Source of the DNA: Candidatus Gastranaerophilales bacterium
GTDB lineage: Bacteria > Cyanobacteriota > Vampirovibrionia > Gastranaerophilales > Gastranaerophilaceae
Reading direction: 5' to 3'
DNA: 40,064 nt
NCBI GenBank assembly: GCA_944325095.1
Contig: CALUYV010000011.1
Coordinates: forward strand, 1 to 40,064
A program made the position numbers and the translations under genes. This document shows positions 7,041-15,235 of this stretch, in pieces; positions within the stretch are counted from its first letter, which is position 1; each line of letters starts with the position of its first letter. The notes beneath the pieces are model-generated. The model was not told where the DNA came from, ran no database searches, and saw nothing but the letters and a program-made list of their open reading frames with translations.

Positions 7041-8846
7041 ATGAGCGAGCATAAAAATTTGAGTTTTACAACCCAGAACAGGCTGATTATTTTCGGTTTG
7101 ATTCTAAGTACATTGCTTATCATGGCAATTGCACTTTTTGCAATAAATAATATTCAAAAGAATCTTGATGAAACATATCAGAGTTTCGGGCAGGTTTTAT
7201 CCAAAACTCTGGCTATTGAAAGTGTTGAAGTTGCTAAAAATGTTTCCGGTGATAAAGTTTTTCAGGTGTTGAAAAAACATTCCGATTCTATTATTAATTC
7301 TCATCCGGATATTATTTTTATTGAATTTCGTGATACTAACGGACATATTATTTCCAGTGCAAAAAACGAGGAAATGAAAAATTTTAGCAAAAGAGGAATT
7401 TCTGTTTCCTCTCCGCTGATTGATTATTCTACAAATACTACAATAGGTGCGGTTACCATAGGTTTGTCCGGCTCTTTCATCAGTAAAATTTCCTCCACAA
7501 CCAGAATGTCTATTTTGTTTGTGTTTGCTATTGTCTGGCTGGTTTTTGCTTTTGTTATTCTAATAAATACTTATCTTATAACAAGGGAATTAAGAATACT
7601 TCATGACGGAGTAAAGAAAATATCATCAGGCGAATTCGGCTACAGAATTGAAGGCAAAGAGGTCAGCGAAGAAGTACAGGAATTGTTTAATGCTTTTAAT
7701 GATATGTCTGTAAGATTGAATGTTTATGAGGAGCAAAATATTGAGCAGTTAACTCTTGAGAGAAATAAACTTGAAGCCGTTTTGATGAGTATTGCAAACG
7801 GTGTTGTTGTTTGTGACAACAATGATAATGTTGTTTTAATAAATAATCATGCAAAAGAACTGCTTGAACTGCAGGATGATCAGCTTCTTAATACGAATAT
7901 CCAGCAGTATGTTGATACAGAAGGAGAATATTGTTTTGCTGATAAAATAACCGAATATAAACAACTCTTGTTAAACGAAAAATCTTCAAAATCTGTTACT
8001 TTTAATATAACTATCGGCGGAAGAATATTGAAATCAATAATTTCTCCTATGTATTCCCAGTCCGGAGATTATCTCGGGTATATTATCGTAATGATTGATG
8101 TTACAAGAGAAACCGAAATGGATGAGATGAAATCACAATTTATCTCGAATGTATCTCACGAGTTGAGAACTCCTGTTACGGTTTTGAGAAGTTATATTGA
8201 TACTCTTTATAATTACGGTAATGAATTTGATTATGAAACTCAAAAAGAATTTATCGGCACTATAAATACCGAAATTATAAGACTTAACAGTATGGTGAAT
8301 GATATTTTGGATTTTTCAAGGCTTGAATCTAATGCGAAAATTGAAAAATCGGAAAATGATCTTTCCCAGCTTGTAGATGCCTGTGTTTCTCAGGTTGAGG
8401 TTCTGCTTAAAGAACATAATTTAAAAATAGAAGTTGAAAAGGAATCCGATATTCCTTTGATAACATGTAATTATGACAGTATAGCAAGGGCTTTTACAAA
8501 TTATCTGTCTAATGCCATAAAATACGCTCCTCAAGATTCTGTAATAACTGTACGGCTGTATAAAGAACTGGATAAAAATCTTGTTACATTAACCGTTCGT
8601 GACGAGGGTATCGGTATTGCGCCTGAATATCAGAAAAAAGTTTTTGACAGATTTTTCAGAATTGAAAATAAAACCCACAGTGTAAAAGGTACCGGTTTAG
8701 GCTTGCATCTTGTAAAAACAACCATAGAAAAACATCATCACGGACATGTTTTTGTTAATTCACAGCCAAATCACGGTGCAACTTTCGGATTTTCTCTGCC
8801 TGTTGATTTATCTCTTGTGGAAGATGACAGTGATAGTTTGATTTAA
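7041..8846 (+). CDS. membrane sensor histidine kinase (HAMP-PAS-HisKA-HATPase)
   Basis: Product of 601 aa. TM1 is about 14-36, an extracytoplasmic sensor domain 37-153, TM2 about 155-180, a HAMP linker about 181-231 and a PAS-like domain about 240-355. HisKA has SHELRTPVTVLRS with phospho-accepting His373. The ATPase domain shows an N box (NYLSNAIKYAP, about 487-497), the G1 box DEGIGIAPEYQ (521-531), an F box (VFDRFFR) and the G2 box GTGLGLHLVK (550-559). The layout is that of WalK/PhoR/ResE kinases. No response regulator gene is adjacent, so the partner is elsewhere. Its stimulus cannot be inferred. A leaderless-type promoter precedes it. Confidence 0.93.
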   Translation: MSEHKNLSFTTQNRLIIFGLILSTLLIMAIALFAINNIQKNLDETYQSFGQVLSKTLAIESVEVAKNVSGDKVFQVLKKHSDSIINSHPDIIFIEFRDTNGHIISSAKNEEMKNFSKRGISVSSPLIDYSTNTTIGAVTIGLSGSFISKISSTTRMSILFVFAIVWLVFAFVILINTYLITRELRILHDGVKKISSGEFGYRIEGKEVSEEVQELFNAFNDMSVRLNVYEEQNIEQLTLERNKLEAVLMSIANGVVVCDNNDNVVLINNHAKELLELQDDQLLNTNIQQYVDTEGEYCFADKITEYKQLLLNEKSSKSVTFNITIGGRILKSIISPMYSQSGDYLGYIIVMIDVTRETEMDEMKSQFISNVSHELRTPVTVLRSYIDTLYNYGNEFDYETQKEFIGTINTEIIRLNSMVNDILDFSRLESNAKIEKSENDLSQLVDACVSQVEVLLKEHNLKIEVEKESDIPLITCNYDSIARAFTNYLSNAIKYAPQDSVITVRLYKELDKNLVTLTVRDEGIGIAPEYQKKVFDRFFRIENKTHSVKGTGLGLHLVKTTIEKHHHGHVFVNSQPNHGATFGFSLPVDLSLVEDDSDSLI

Positions 8847-8927
8847 TCGCCCGTGTGATTATTGAAATACAATTATCTTTATTATAATATTTCAAAAAGT
8901 TTATACAATTCTGACGGGGCAGCGGTT

Positions 8928-9704
8928 ATGGAAATATTGTTAGAAAAACAATCAGATATATATACTCTTGAAAAAGATTATGAAATATCAATTTCAGAAA
9001 CAGAGTGTTCTCATCGGGTCAAGCCTGTTGTTTTATTTAATTATATGCAGGATCTGGCGGAAAAATCTATTGCAAGAATAGGCGGGCAGTACAGTTGCAG
9101 CGGTCTTGCACAAAAAGGCTGCGGCTGGTTTATAATCCGCTATCGTATAGAATTTGATAATTATCTTCCGAATTTAAAAAATATAAAAATAAAAACGGAA
9201 AGCAGAGGATGCCAGAAATCAACATTCTACAGAGATTTTGAAATTTATGATAATAATACCCAAAAACGCATTTTGCGGGCTGTTTCCAGTTGGTTCATTG
9301 TTGATTTAAATAAAAAATCCATTGTAAATATTGAAAAAGAATACCCTGATTTTTTACAATTTGCACCAAGAGATAATGATTTAAAGTTGAATAAATTAAA
9401 ACCTTTAACCCGTGTTGATAGGGAGAAATTCTTTGATGTCAGGTATGATGACCTTGATATCAATAACCATGTTAATAATACTGTTTATATTACCTGGGCA
9501 TTAGAGGTGCTGGATTATAATTTCAGAATAAACCACACTATTAAATCAGTGGATGTTTATTATAAGCATGATGTATCATACGGGGAGCCGGTTTGTTCTC
9601 AGGCATATATTGATGAAAATAATTTGGTATCCGAACATTTGATAAAAAATGCCGATACCGGTGAGAGTTTATGCCTGTTGAAATTTACATACGAAAAAAT
9701 CTAG
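8928..9704 (+). CDS. acyl-ACP thioesterase (FatA/FatB-like, double hotdog)
   Basis: Product of 258 aa from the chosen ATG. The second hotdog domain carries the family signature DINNHVNNTVYITWALE (177-193), giving the D-x-N-x-H active-site cluster (D177, N179, H181) and E193. The first domain has SHRVKPVVLFNYMQDLAEKS. The enzyme should release free fatty acid from acyl-ACP. The frame is open upstream to a TTG at 8862, but the added residues are not part of the family; the ATG at 8928 (MEILLEKQ) is preferred, with a weak GGGG upstream. It lies just downstream of the sensor kinase and upstream of an acyl-activating enzyme, which suggests acyl-chain recycling. Confidence 0.88.
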   Translation: MEILLEKQSDIYTLEKDYEISISETECSHRVKPVVLFNYMQDLAEKSIARIGGQYSCSGLAQKGCGWFIIRYRIEFDNYLPNLKNIKIKTESRGCQKSTFYRDFEIYDNNTQKRILRAVSSWFIVDLNKKSIVNIEKEYPDFLQFAPRDNDLKLNKLKPLTRVDREKFFDVRYDDLDINNHVNNTVYITWALEVLDYNFRINHTIKSVDVYYKHDVSYGEPVCSQAYIDENNLVSEHLIKNADTGESLCLLKFTYEKI

Positions 9705-9776
9705 TCAAAATACAGTATTTATGGTATAATCCATTTAAGTTATTTTAGTTTTGTGAGTATAGGGAGTAAAAAGTGT

Positions 9777-11444
9777 ATGAAAGAGAATATTTTATCACTG
9801 TTAGATAAAAATACTAAATTGTACGGTGAACGTATTGCACTGGGAAAAAGAAATAAATATGGCTGGAAAGAACTTACATATAAAGGTTTGAGTCTTTTAA
9901 CAAAGCAGATTGCGAGTTATTTAATTTCGGATTTGCAAATGCAAAAAGGCGATAAATTAGCAATTCTTGCAGAATCAATGCCGGAAATGGGAGCCTGCGT
10001 ATTCGCCTCCGTTATTTCAGGGATGATAACAGTTCCTCTGGATAACAAATTGACTATATATGAACTGGTTTCTATTTTAATGAATTGCCAGCCGTCTGTG
10101 CTTGTCGTATCGCTTGCAAATCTGGAAAAGGGTTATGAACTGCAAAGAAAAGTTCCTTCTATCAAACATTTGATATTGATGGATGAACACAGCCAGACTG
10201 TAGATATTCCGAGCATTTATACTCTGCCTCAAGGTTCTGAATGCAGGTGGCGGCATCGTTCTTTGAGAGATACTGCTTTGATTATTTATACTTCAGGTAC
10301 AACAGGTGCGCCAAAAGGCGTTCAGACAACTTTTGGAAATATGACATCTCAGGTTCTCGGGCTGGTTAGTATTTTGTCTGAGATTTTACCTTATGAACAG
10401 GTTAATTTACTTTCTATATTGCCTATGAATCATTTATTTGAACTGACGGTCGGATTTTCAACATTCTTAAATAGAGGCTGTTCTATATATTATCCGCAGA
10501 GTTTGAAACCTAAAGATGTTCTTGGCGATATGCGCGAGAAGAAAATAGATTTTATGATTGTTGTACCTGCTTTCATGAAATTGTTAAAAACTACAATAGA
10601 AGCCGATATAAGAGCATTGCCGGAAGAAGAAAGGCTTTTGTTTGAAAAATCTTATGCTGCTGCCGAATATATAAGTGATTATTCTATCAGACGTCAGTTA
10701 TTCAGAAGCATTCTTGCAAAATTCGGCGGTAATTTCTATGGATTCATCTCAGGAGGAGCACCGTTAGAGGCTTCTGTCGGAGAGTTCTTTGAAAGAATAG
10801 GTATAAAGGTGTTCCAGTGCTACGGTTTGACAGAAACCAGTCCTATTATTTCAATAGACAGAGGCGAGGATAGAAAATTATTGTCCGTTGGCCCTGTTTT
10901 AAGTTCTTATGAAGCAAAAATTGATGCTGAAACAGGCGAGCTGCTTGTCAAAGGCCCGTCTGTAATGAAAGGATATTATAACAATCCGGAAAAAACAGCA
11001 GAAGTTTTAGAACCGGACGGCTGGTTCCATACAGGTGATATTGCAAACTTTGATGAGGATGGCAGATTGTATATTACCGGCAGAATTAAAAATATGATTG
11101 TTTTATCCGGCGGTAAAAAAGTCTTTCCGGAAGAAGTTGAGGCTGTTTTAGAACAAAATAAAAACTTTGCGGAAGTTTGTGTGTTTGGAGCAAAAAGACA
11201 TTCCGGCATAAAGGACGGAACAGAAGAAATCATGACAGTTATTGTTCCTACTGCTGAAATTTTAGAAAAGTATCAGGATGAAGAAGAACTGCGCAAATAT
11301 GTTGTTCAGGAGGTTAAGAAACTTTCAGTACAATTAGCACCGTACAAACGTCCTGTAAATATCGTTGTTCGAAAAGAGCCGCTTCCAAGGACTGCAACAA
11401 GAAAAGTAAAACGAAATGTTGTAAAAGAAGAGATTATGGCATAG
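9777..11444 (+). CDS. AMP-forming acyl-CoA/acyl-ACP synthetase
   Basis: Product of 555 aa of the ANL superfamily. Motifs in order are the P-loop-like YTSGTTGAPKG (about 170-180), the N-motif region PMNHLFELTVG, YGLTETSP (about 348-355), GWFHTGDIANFDEDGR (about 415-430) and GGKKVFPEEVE (about 444-454) before the C-terminal lid. It activates a carboxylic acid, most likely a long-chain fatty acid, to the adenylate and then the thioester. An in-frame GTG at 9753 exists, but AGGGAG lies 10 nt before the ATG at 9777, which is chosen. TATAAT occurs about 45 nt upstream. With the preceding thioesterase it forms a release/re-activation pair. CoA versus ACP as acceptor cannot be decided. Confidence 0.92.
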   Translation: MKENILSLLDKNTKLYGERIALGKRNKYGWKELTYKGLSLLTKQIASYLISDLQMQKGDKLAILAESMPEMGACVFASVISGMITVPLDNKLTIYELVSILMNCQPSVLVVSLANLEKGYELQRKVPSIKHLILMDEHSQTVDIPSIYTLPQGSECRWRHRSLRDTALIIYTSGTTGAPKGVQTTFGNMTSQVLGLVSILSEILPYEQVNLLSILPMNHLFELTVGFSTFLNRGCSIYYPQSLKPKDVLGDMREKKIDFMIVVPAFMKLLKTTIEADIRALPEEERLLFEKSYAAAEYISDYSIRRQLFRSILAKFGGNFYGFISGGAPLEASVGEFFERIGIKVFQCYGLTETSPIISIDRGEDRKLLSVGPVLSSYEAKIDAETGELLVKGPSVMKGYYNNPEKTAEVLEPDGWFHTGDIANFDEDGRLYITGRIKNMIVLSGGKKVFPEEVEAVLEQNKNFAEVCVFGAKRHSGIKDGTEEIMTVIVPTAEILEKYQDEEELRKYVVQEVKKLSVQLAPYKRPVNIVVRKEPLPRTATRKVKRNVVKEEIMA

Positions 11445-11449
11445 AAATA

Positions 11450-11483
11450 AAAAAATCCTGTCTTGATAGACAGGATTTTTTTA
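11450..11483. terminator. strong bidirectional intrinsic terminator
   Basis: A perfect 14-bp stem (AAAAAATCCTGTCT / AGACAGGATTTTTT) with a TGAT loop lies between the synthetase gene and the convergent small gene at 11494. T-runs on both strands suit both genes. Confidence 0.92.
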
Positions 11484-11493
11484 TTAAATATAT

Positions 11494-11823
11494 TTATCCG
11501 AGAATTTCAAAAACCGGACCTTCAAATATTGTTTCCGGAGTATCTTGTACATATTTGTGTTCGATATTCCCTTTTTTCATTTGTCTGGCAATAAATTCAT
11601 CTGCTTCGCGGTCTTTTCCGACAATTGTCAGAGAATCTTTATTTATTGCAATGCCTGCCTGCGCTTCTGTAATCTCGGTTCTTATTTTTGCAGGTGTTGT
11701 ATTGATATATCCTTTTAATTCAAAATACGGCTTAATTAAATCAAGCGGCTTTTTTGCCGGAATGTTATTATACGGTAAGTGAATTGATTTAAAAGCAAGG
11801 TTATTGCTGGCTGTTGTTCTCAT
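11494..11823 (-). CDS. small hypothetical protein with N-terminal F-K-S motif
   Basis: Product of 109 aa, not recognised. Residues 6-13 (NNLAFKSI) resemble the short N-terminal motif shared by other proteins here. The rest is a soluble alpha/beta-like chain (ELKGYINTTPAKIRTEITEAQAG, KDSLTIVGKDREADEFIARQMK) without Cys, signal or TM segments. The start is firm: AAGGAG lies 7 nt before the ATG. The shared upstream promoter-like element lies at 11861-11891. The gene is monocistronic and ends at the bidirectional hairpin. Confidence 0.7.
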   Translation of the reverse strand: MRTTASNNLAFKSIHLPYNNIPAKKPLDLIKPYFELKGYINTTPAKIRTEITEAQAGIAINKDSLTIVGKDREADEFIARQMKKGNIEHKYVQDTPETIFEGPVFEILG

Positions 11824-11860
11824 AGTTTTCTCCTTTTTGGCTGACTGTTTTCTTTCTGTA

Positions 11861-11891
11861 TAATAAATACCTGAAGATAAAATTTTTTGCT
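11861..11891 (-). promoter_or_regulatory. shared AGCAAAA promoter-like element (copy E)
   Basis: Read on the minus strand it is AGCAAAAAATTTTATCTTC followed by AGGTATTTATTA. It has the AGCAAAA block, a CTTC block 19 nt in, and an AT-rich -10-like end. This is a weaker variant of the element found before eight other genes here. It lies about 40 nt before the 11823 start, which has its own ribosome site. Confidence 0.5.
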
Positions 11892-11898
11892 AGTTATT

Positions 11899-13572
11899 TT
11901 AAAATATTTTTACTTTTTTATCTGATTGTTGTTTTAATATGTTCATTACTTCTGAGATAACAGGCATCCACCGGTCATTTTGTTCAGCCTGCAGCGGTTT
12001 TACTGTGTCATAGTATCCTGTATTATCGCCGGTGAGTTTGAACCAGCGAAAGTTTGGATACTTATTGAACAGTCCGATTGTTTTGACTCCCAGTGCGCCT
12101 GCAAGATTTAATATTACATTATCTGTAGAGATTACAATATCCATATTCTTCAAAGCGCATGCCGTGTCTGTAAAATTTTCAAAAGTTTTGCCCAAATTAA
12201 CTATTCTGTTATCGTTTTCATCTTCCATATTGAAGGAATAAAAATCAATATTTTTTAATTCAAGCAATTTTGAGAATTTGCTAAAATCAATATCTCTCCC
12301 GTTGTAATTGGATGTTTTATTTCCGTGATAAGCAATTCCAACTTTCAGGCAGTTTGAGTTTTTAATAAATTGTTTCGTATAGTTTTTCACTTTTTGTTCT
12401 GAAACATCAAGATATCCTTTGCGATAAGGCAGGTTTTCGGCTGATATTTTAACAGCAAAAGGAACATCTATAAGAGCAATATTGTAATCGTATTCAATAT
12501 TTGCAATATTTGTATCTTCCGGCAGGATTTCAATTCCTCCGGCAATTTTTTTTGAATTTTTTATCAAATCATAAAGTCCATCCTGAACGACAAATATCAC
12601 TTTCCTGCATAATTTTTTTAATCCGGGCAAAAAGCGGCAATACATTATACTGTCCCCGAAACCCTGTTCGTAATGAACAAGCAGAATTTTATCCGAAATA
12701 TCTGTTTTGAAATCCCATTTTTTATTTTTGTCAAGACCTTTCGGGTATTGAAGATTTATGTCGTTTATTAAAAATCTGTGTGTAAGATATTTGTGTCCGT
12801 TGTACAAGTCGCCGCAGCTTATTAAAAATCCGCCGTAATTATAATAATCAATATCGGTCGGGTTATTTTCCAGTAATTCTTTATAATATTTATCCGCTTT
12901 TTGTCTGTCCCCGAGTTTTTCATAGTTAAAAGCAAGACTGTGAAGTATTAATCTGTCATTTGGCTTTAGTTGATAGCCTTTTTCGTAGTAGTATATCTGT
13001 TCTTTTAAACTATCATCCTGATAGGCTTTTTTGTATAAATTTCCAAGAGTTGTGAAAATTACGGGTTTGCTTTCTTCTATATTCAGATATTGTTCATAAT
13101 ATTTGATTGCGGATTTGTAGTCTTTCAATTGAAAATTATAGAAATTTGCAGTAGTGATTATTTTTAGCGGCAGATTAGTTTCTGTTTCTCTGTAGTAGTT
13201 TAAAAATTCAAGACTCAGATCTCTGTTTTGTATATTTAAAAGTATTTCTGCAATATCGTAATAACTCTGTGCTTCCAGTTTTGATTTAACAATAAGAAAC
13301 CGGTTTAATAAAAGTGCGTCATAATATTCTTTATTTTGTAATTTTTCTTTCTGGTAATTTCTTATTACTTTAAATAACTCATTTTTCATGCCTTCAGGTG
13401 CATTTTGTTTCATATCCGCAAATTTCTTATACACCCCGAAACATTCTTCGCTGATTATAGGAGCGGCAAGAAGGCAGGTATCAATAATAGCAAGATTTTC
13501 CTTTGTAATAAGTGTATTCTCCGGAAAAATTGTATCTTTTTCCAGAAGTGATTTTAGTGTAATATCATCCAT
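11899..13572 (-). CDS. TPR protein with GT9-like glycosyltransferase domain
   Basis: Product of 557 aa. The first half is helical, with tetratricopeptide units (for example AIKYYEQYLNIEESKPVIFTT, DRLILHSLAFNYEKLGDRQK, ADKYYKELLENNPTDIDYYN). From about residue 290 it becomes a Rossmann-type glycosyltransferase related to family 9. It has LVHYEQGFGDSIMYCRFLP, then KVGIAYHGNKTSNYNGRDIDF, then ACALKNMDIVISTDNVILNLAGALGVKTIGLFN and FRWFKLTGDNTGYYDTV. This TPR-GT9-like arrangement occurs in bacterial surface-structure glycosylation proteins; donor and acceptor are unknown. There is no signal peptide. A TATCAT hexamer lies 6 nt before the ATG with no ribosome site, suggesting a leaderless start. Confidence 0.82.
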   Translation of the reverse strand: MDDITLKSLLEKDTIFPENTLITKENLAIIDTCLLAAPIISEECFGVYKKFADMKQNAPEGMKNELFKVIRNYQKEKLQNKEYYDALLLNRFLIVKSKLEAQSYYDIAEILLNIQNRDLSLEFLNYYRETETNLPLKIITTANFYNFQLKDYKSAIKYYEQYLNIEESKPVIFTTLGNLYKKAYQDDSLKEQIYYYEKGYQLKPNDRLILHSLAFNYEKLGDRQKADKYYKELLENNPTDIDYYNYGGFLISCGDLYNGHKYLTHRFLINDINLQYPKGLDKNKKWDFKTDISDKILLVHYEQGFGDSIMYCRFLPGLKKLCRKVIFVVQDGLYDLIKNSKKIAGGIEILPEDTNIANIEYDYNIALIDVPFAVKISAENLPYRKGYLDVSEQKVKNYTKQFIKNSNCLKVGIAYHGNKTSNYNGRDIDFSKFSKLLELKNIDFYSFNMEDENDNRIVNLGKTFENFTDTACALKNMDIVISTDNVILNLAGALGVKTIGLFNKYPNFRWFKLTGDNTGYYDTVKPLQAEQNDRWMPVISEVMNILKQQSDKKVKIF

Positions 13573-13660
13573 AAGTTAATGATACCATACGGTTTCTAAA
13601 TTTTTATAATATGAAAATAGTATATTTATTTACAATTTGTAAATTTTTTACTATGAAAGT

Positions 13661-13690
13661 AACAAAAAATTTTTTTTACGGTTATTATAT
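13661..13690 (+). promoter_or_regulatory. shared AGCAAAA promoter-like element (copy F)
   Basis: AACAAAAAATTTTTTTTACG followed by GTTATTATAT. The first block differs by one base from AGCAAAA and the TTTAC block begins 15 nt in. It precedes the 13732 gene, which also has an AAAGGG ribosome site, so a short leader is expected. Confidence 0.55.
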
Positions 13691-13731
13691 AGAGGAATTG
13701 TAGTTTAGTAATTTATTTGAAAGGGTATAAA

Positions 13732-14274
13732 ATGTTTTCAATACAGCCTATATTTACTGCATCATTGAATGCTGCACCTTCTGCATTTTTAACATCAACA
13801 ACGAAACCTGTTGCAAGAAGAAAGACAGTTGATGAACGTTTGGAAGATTTCTTTAAAGATTCAAGGATTGGAGAAAGACGCCGTTTGGAAAATTTTAGAG
13901 GCGACCGTAAAATTGAAGCATACAGAGGTAAACAAAATGGTCAGGATTTCATAAATAAACTCACCACTAAATTTGAAACAGAAACAACTCCTGAATTGTA
14001 TCTTATCAGAAATATGAAACCTGTTAAAGAGTCGGGTTCTAAAACTCCGAGATGGCTGGATAATGCGACTGTTCTTGTTGTAGATAAAGGCAGAAGTCAG
14101 GTTCAGGTTTATCGTGATACACTGGGTAAATCACAAGACGGTATTCTTGTAAAAATTTTCCGTACATACAACCAGTCTGTAATAAGACATTTTGAAAGTT
14201 TTGCACATATGCGTCAGGACAAATACATAATGGGATTAATCTCAAAAATGACTAAGAAAAACCTCATAAAATAG
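13732..14274 (+). CDS. basic hypothetical protein with N-terminal F-T-A motif
   Basis: Product of 180 aa starting MFSIQPIFTASLN; the PIFTAS stretch (6-11) resembles the F-x-G motif of neighbouring small proteins. Residues about 25-75 are highly charged (RRKTVDERLEDFF, IGERRRLENFRGDRK) and probably helical. The C-terminal half is beta-rich then helical (ATVLVVDKGRSQVQVYRDTLG, ILVKIFRTYNQSVIRHFESFAHM). There is no signal peptide or TM segment. The ATG at 13732 is preferred to a TTG at 13717 because AAAGGG lies 7 nt before it. Function unknown. It is monocistronic between the shared promoter element and a bidirectional hairpin. Confidence 0.72.
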   Translation: MFSIQPIFTASLNAAPSAFLTSTTKPVARRKTVDERLEDFFKDSRIGERRRLENFRGDRKIEAYRGKQNGQDFINKLTTKFETETTPELYLIRNMKPVKESGSKTPRWLDNATVLVVDKGRSQVQVYRDTLGKSQDGILVKIFRTYNQSVIRHFESFAHMRQDKYIMGLISKMTKKNLIK

Positions 14275-14295
14275 TCATGGATATACTTCTTCTAT

Positions 14296-14328
14296 AAAAA
14301 AGAGAACTTTAGCAGAGTTCTCTTTTTT
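14296..14328. terminator. bidirectional intrinsic terminator
   Basis: AAAAAAGAGAACT pairs with AGTTCTCTTTTTT around a 7-nt loop. It separates the 13732 gene from the convergent vWA/TonB-like operon and has T-runs on both strands. Confidence 0.9.
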
Positions 14329-14329
14329 G

Positions 14330-15229
14330 TTATAATTTTATTTTTATTTGTTCTAAATCGTAGAAATCATTAGGGGTTGAATATTCAGTTTCATTGGAAA
14401 AGAGCAGAATTGCCGAAACATTTGCTGTCTTTCTTTTTGAATTGGCAGGAAATTTTGTTATTGGAGTATAGGAATATCCTCTAATCATTTCCGCAATTTT
14501 TTCTCTGTCCTCTTTTGATATGTTTAAAGAGGTAACTCTTACATTGTAAACTTGTCCTGTATTATCGACGGTGAAGAAGTAGTGAAACATTGTACCTGTC
14601 GGATATTTGTTTAATTCAGGAATATAAAAACTGTCATCGGTTATTCTGTTTACAAAATTGCTGCGCCATGTTCTCCAGTCAATATTTTGCAAACCGTACA
14701 TATCAGTGTCTGCAATATCCGGATTAAACTGGTTCATAGCAGGGTTGATATTTTCATATCCTGTTGATTTGGTTTTGATTTTAGAAGGTTTTAATCCGGC
14801 TTTTAAATGTTTTATGTCGGTTTTATTTATTCCGGTATTTTGGTTATTGATTCTGCCTTTATTTTTGAGTCTTGCCGAGGTATTATTTATTCTTCCTTCA
14901 CTGCTTAACTGTCCTGTAGTATTGTAAATTTTACCCGAGTTATTATAAATCGTATTTTTATTGTTTAGTGATATTCCGCTGTTGTAAATTTCCCGGGTAT
15001 CAATTTCTAAATCCGATTTGCTATAGGAAATCTTTTTATTGCTTATATTTGCCGGTGTTGTTTTTGGCTGTGCGGCAGTTGTTGAGGTTGTTTTTTGAGG
15101 GTTATTTATTGCAAGTTCCTGACTGGAAAATTTTACGGTATAATCGACGGTTCCTATATCAGTAAACATTACTAACAAGGTTACAAATATAAAAACTATT
15201 ATACCAAACGCACAACCGAGTTTTTCCAT
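14330..15229 (-). CDS. TonB-like membrane-anchored protein with Asn-rich 7-residue repeats
   Basis: Product of 299 aa. One N-terminal TM helix (about 6-26), then a Thr/Lys/Pro-rich stretch, then a region (about 80-140) of repeated seven-residue units with Gly or Ala and a branched aliphatic, for example NNSGKIY, NTTGQLS, SEGRINN, TSARLKN, KGRINNQ. The C-terminal ~110 residues resemble a TonB C-terminal domain: WRTWRSNFVNRI, YPTGTMFHYFFTVDNTGQVYNVRV, then SYTPITKFPAN. It is the last gene of a three-gene minus-strand operon, starting 6 bp after the 8-TM gene with no ribosome site, so translation may be coupled. It could span the periplasm to contact outer-membrane proteins or peptidoglycan. TonB homology is inferred from pattern only. 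Confidence 0.72.
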   Translation of the reverse strand: MEKLGCAFGIIVFIFVTLLVMFTDIGTVDYTVKFSSQELAINNPQKTTSTTAAQPKTTPANISNKKISYSKSDLEIDTREIYNSGISLNNKNTIYNNSGKIYNTTGQLSSEGRINNTSARLKNKGRINNQNTGINKTDIKHLKAGLKPSKIKTKSTGYENINPAMNQFNPDIADTDMYGLQNIDWRTWRSNFVNRITDDSFYIPELNKYPTGTMFHYFFTVDNTGQVYNVRVTSLNISKEDREKIAEMIRGYSYTPITKFPANSKRKTANVSAILLFSNETEYSTPNDFYDLEQIKIKL

Positions 15230-15235
15230 ATAAAA

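Noticed and set aside
13572-13732. Riboswitch in the region between the TPR-glycosyltransferase and the 13732 gene
   Set aside because: The region is short and AT-rich with no conserved riboswitch-like stems; it is explained by two promoters.
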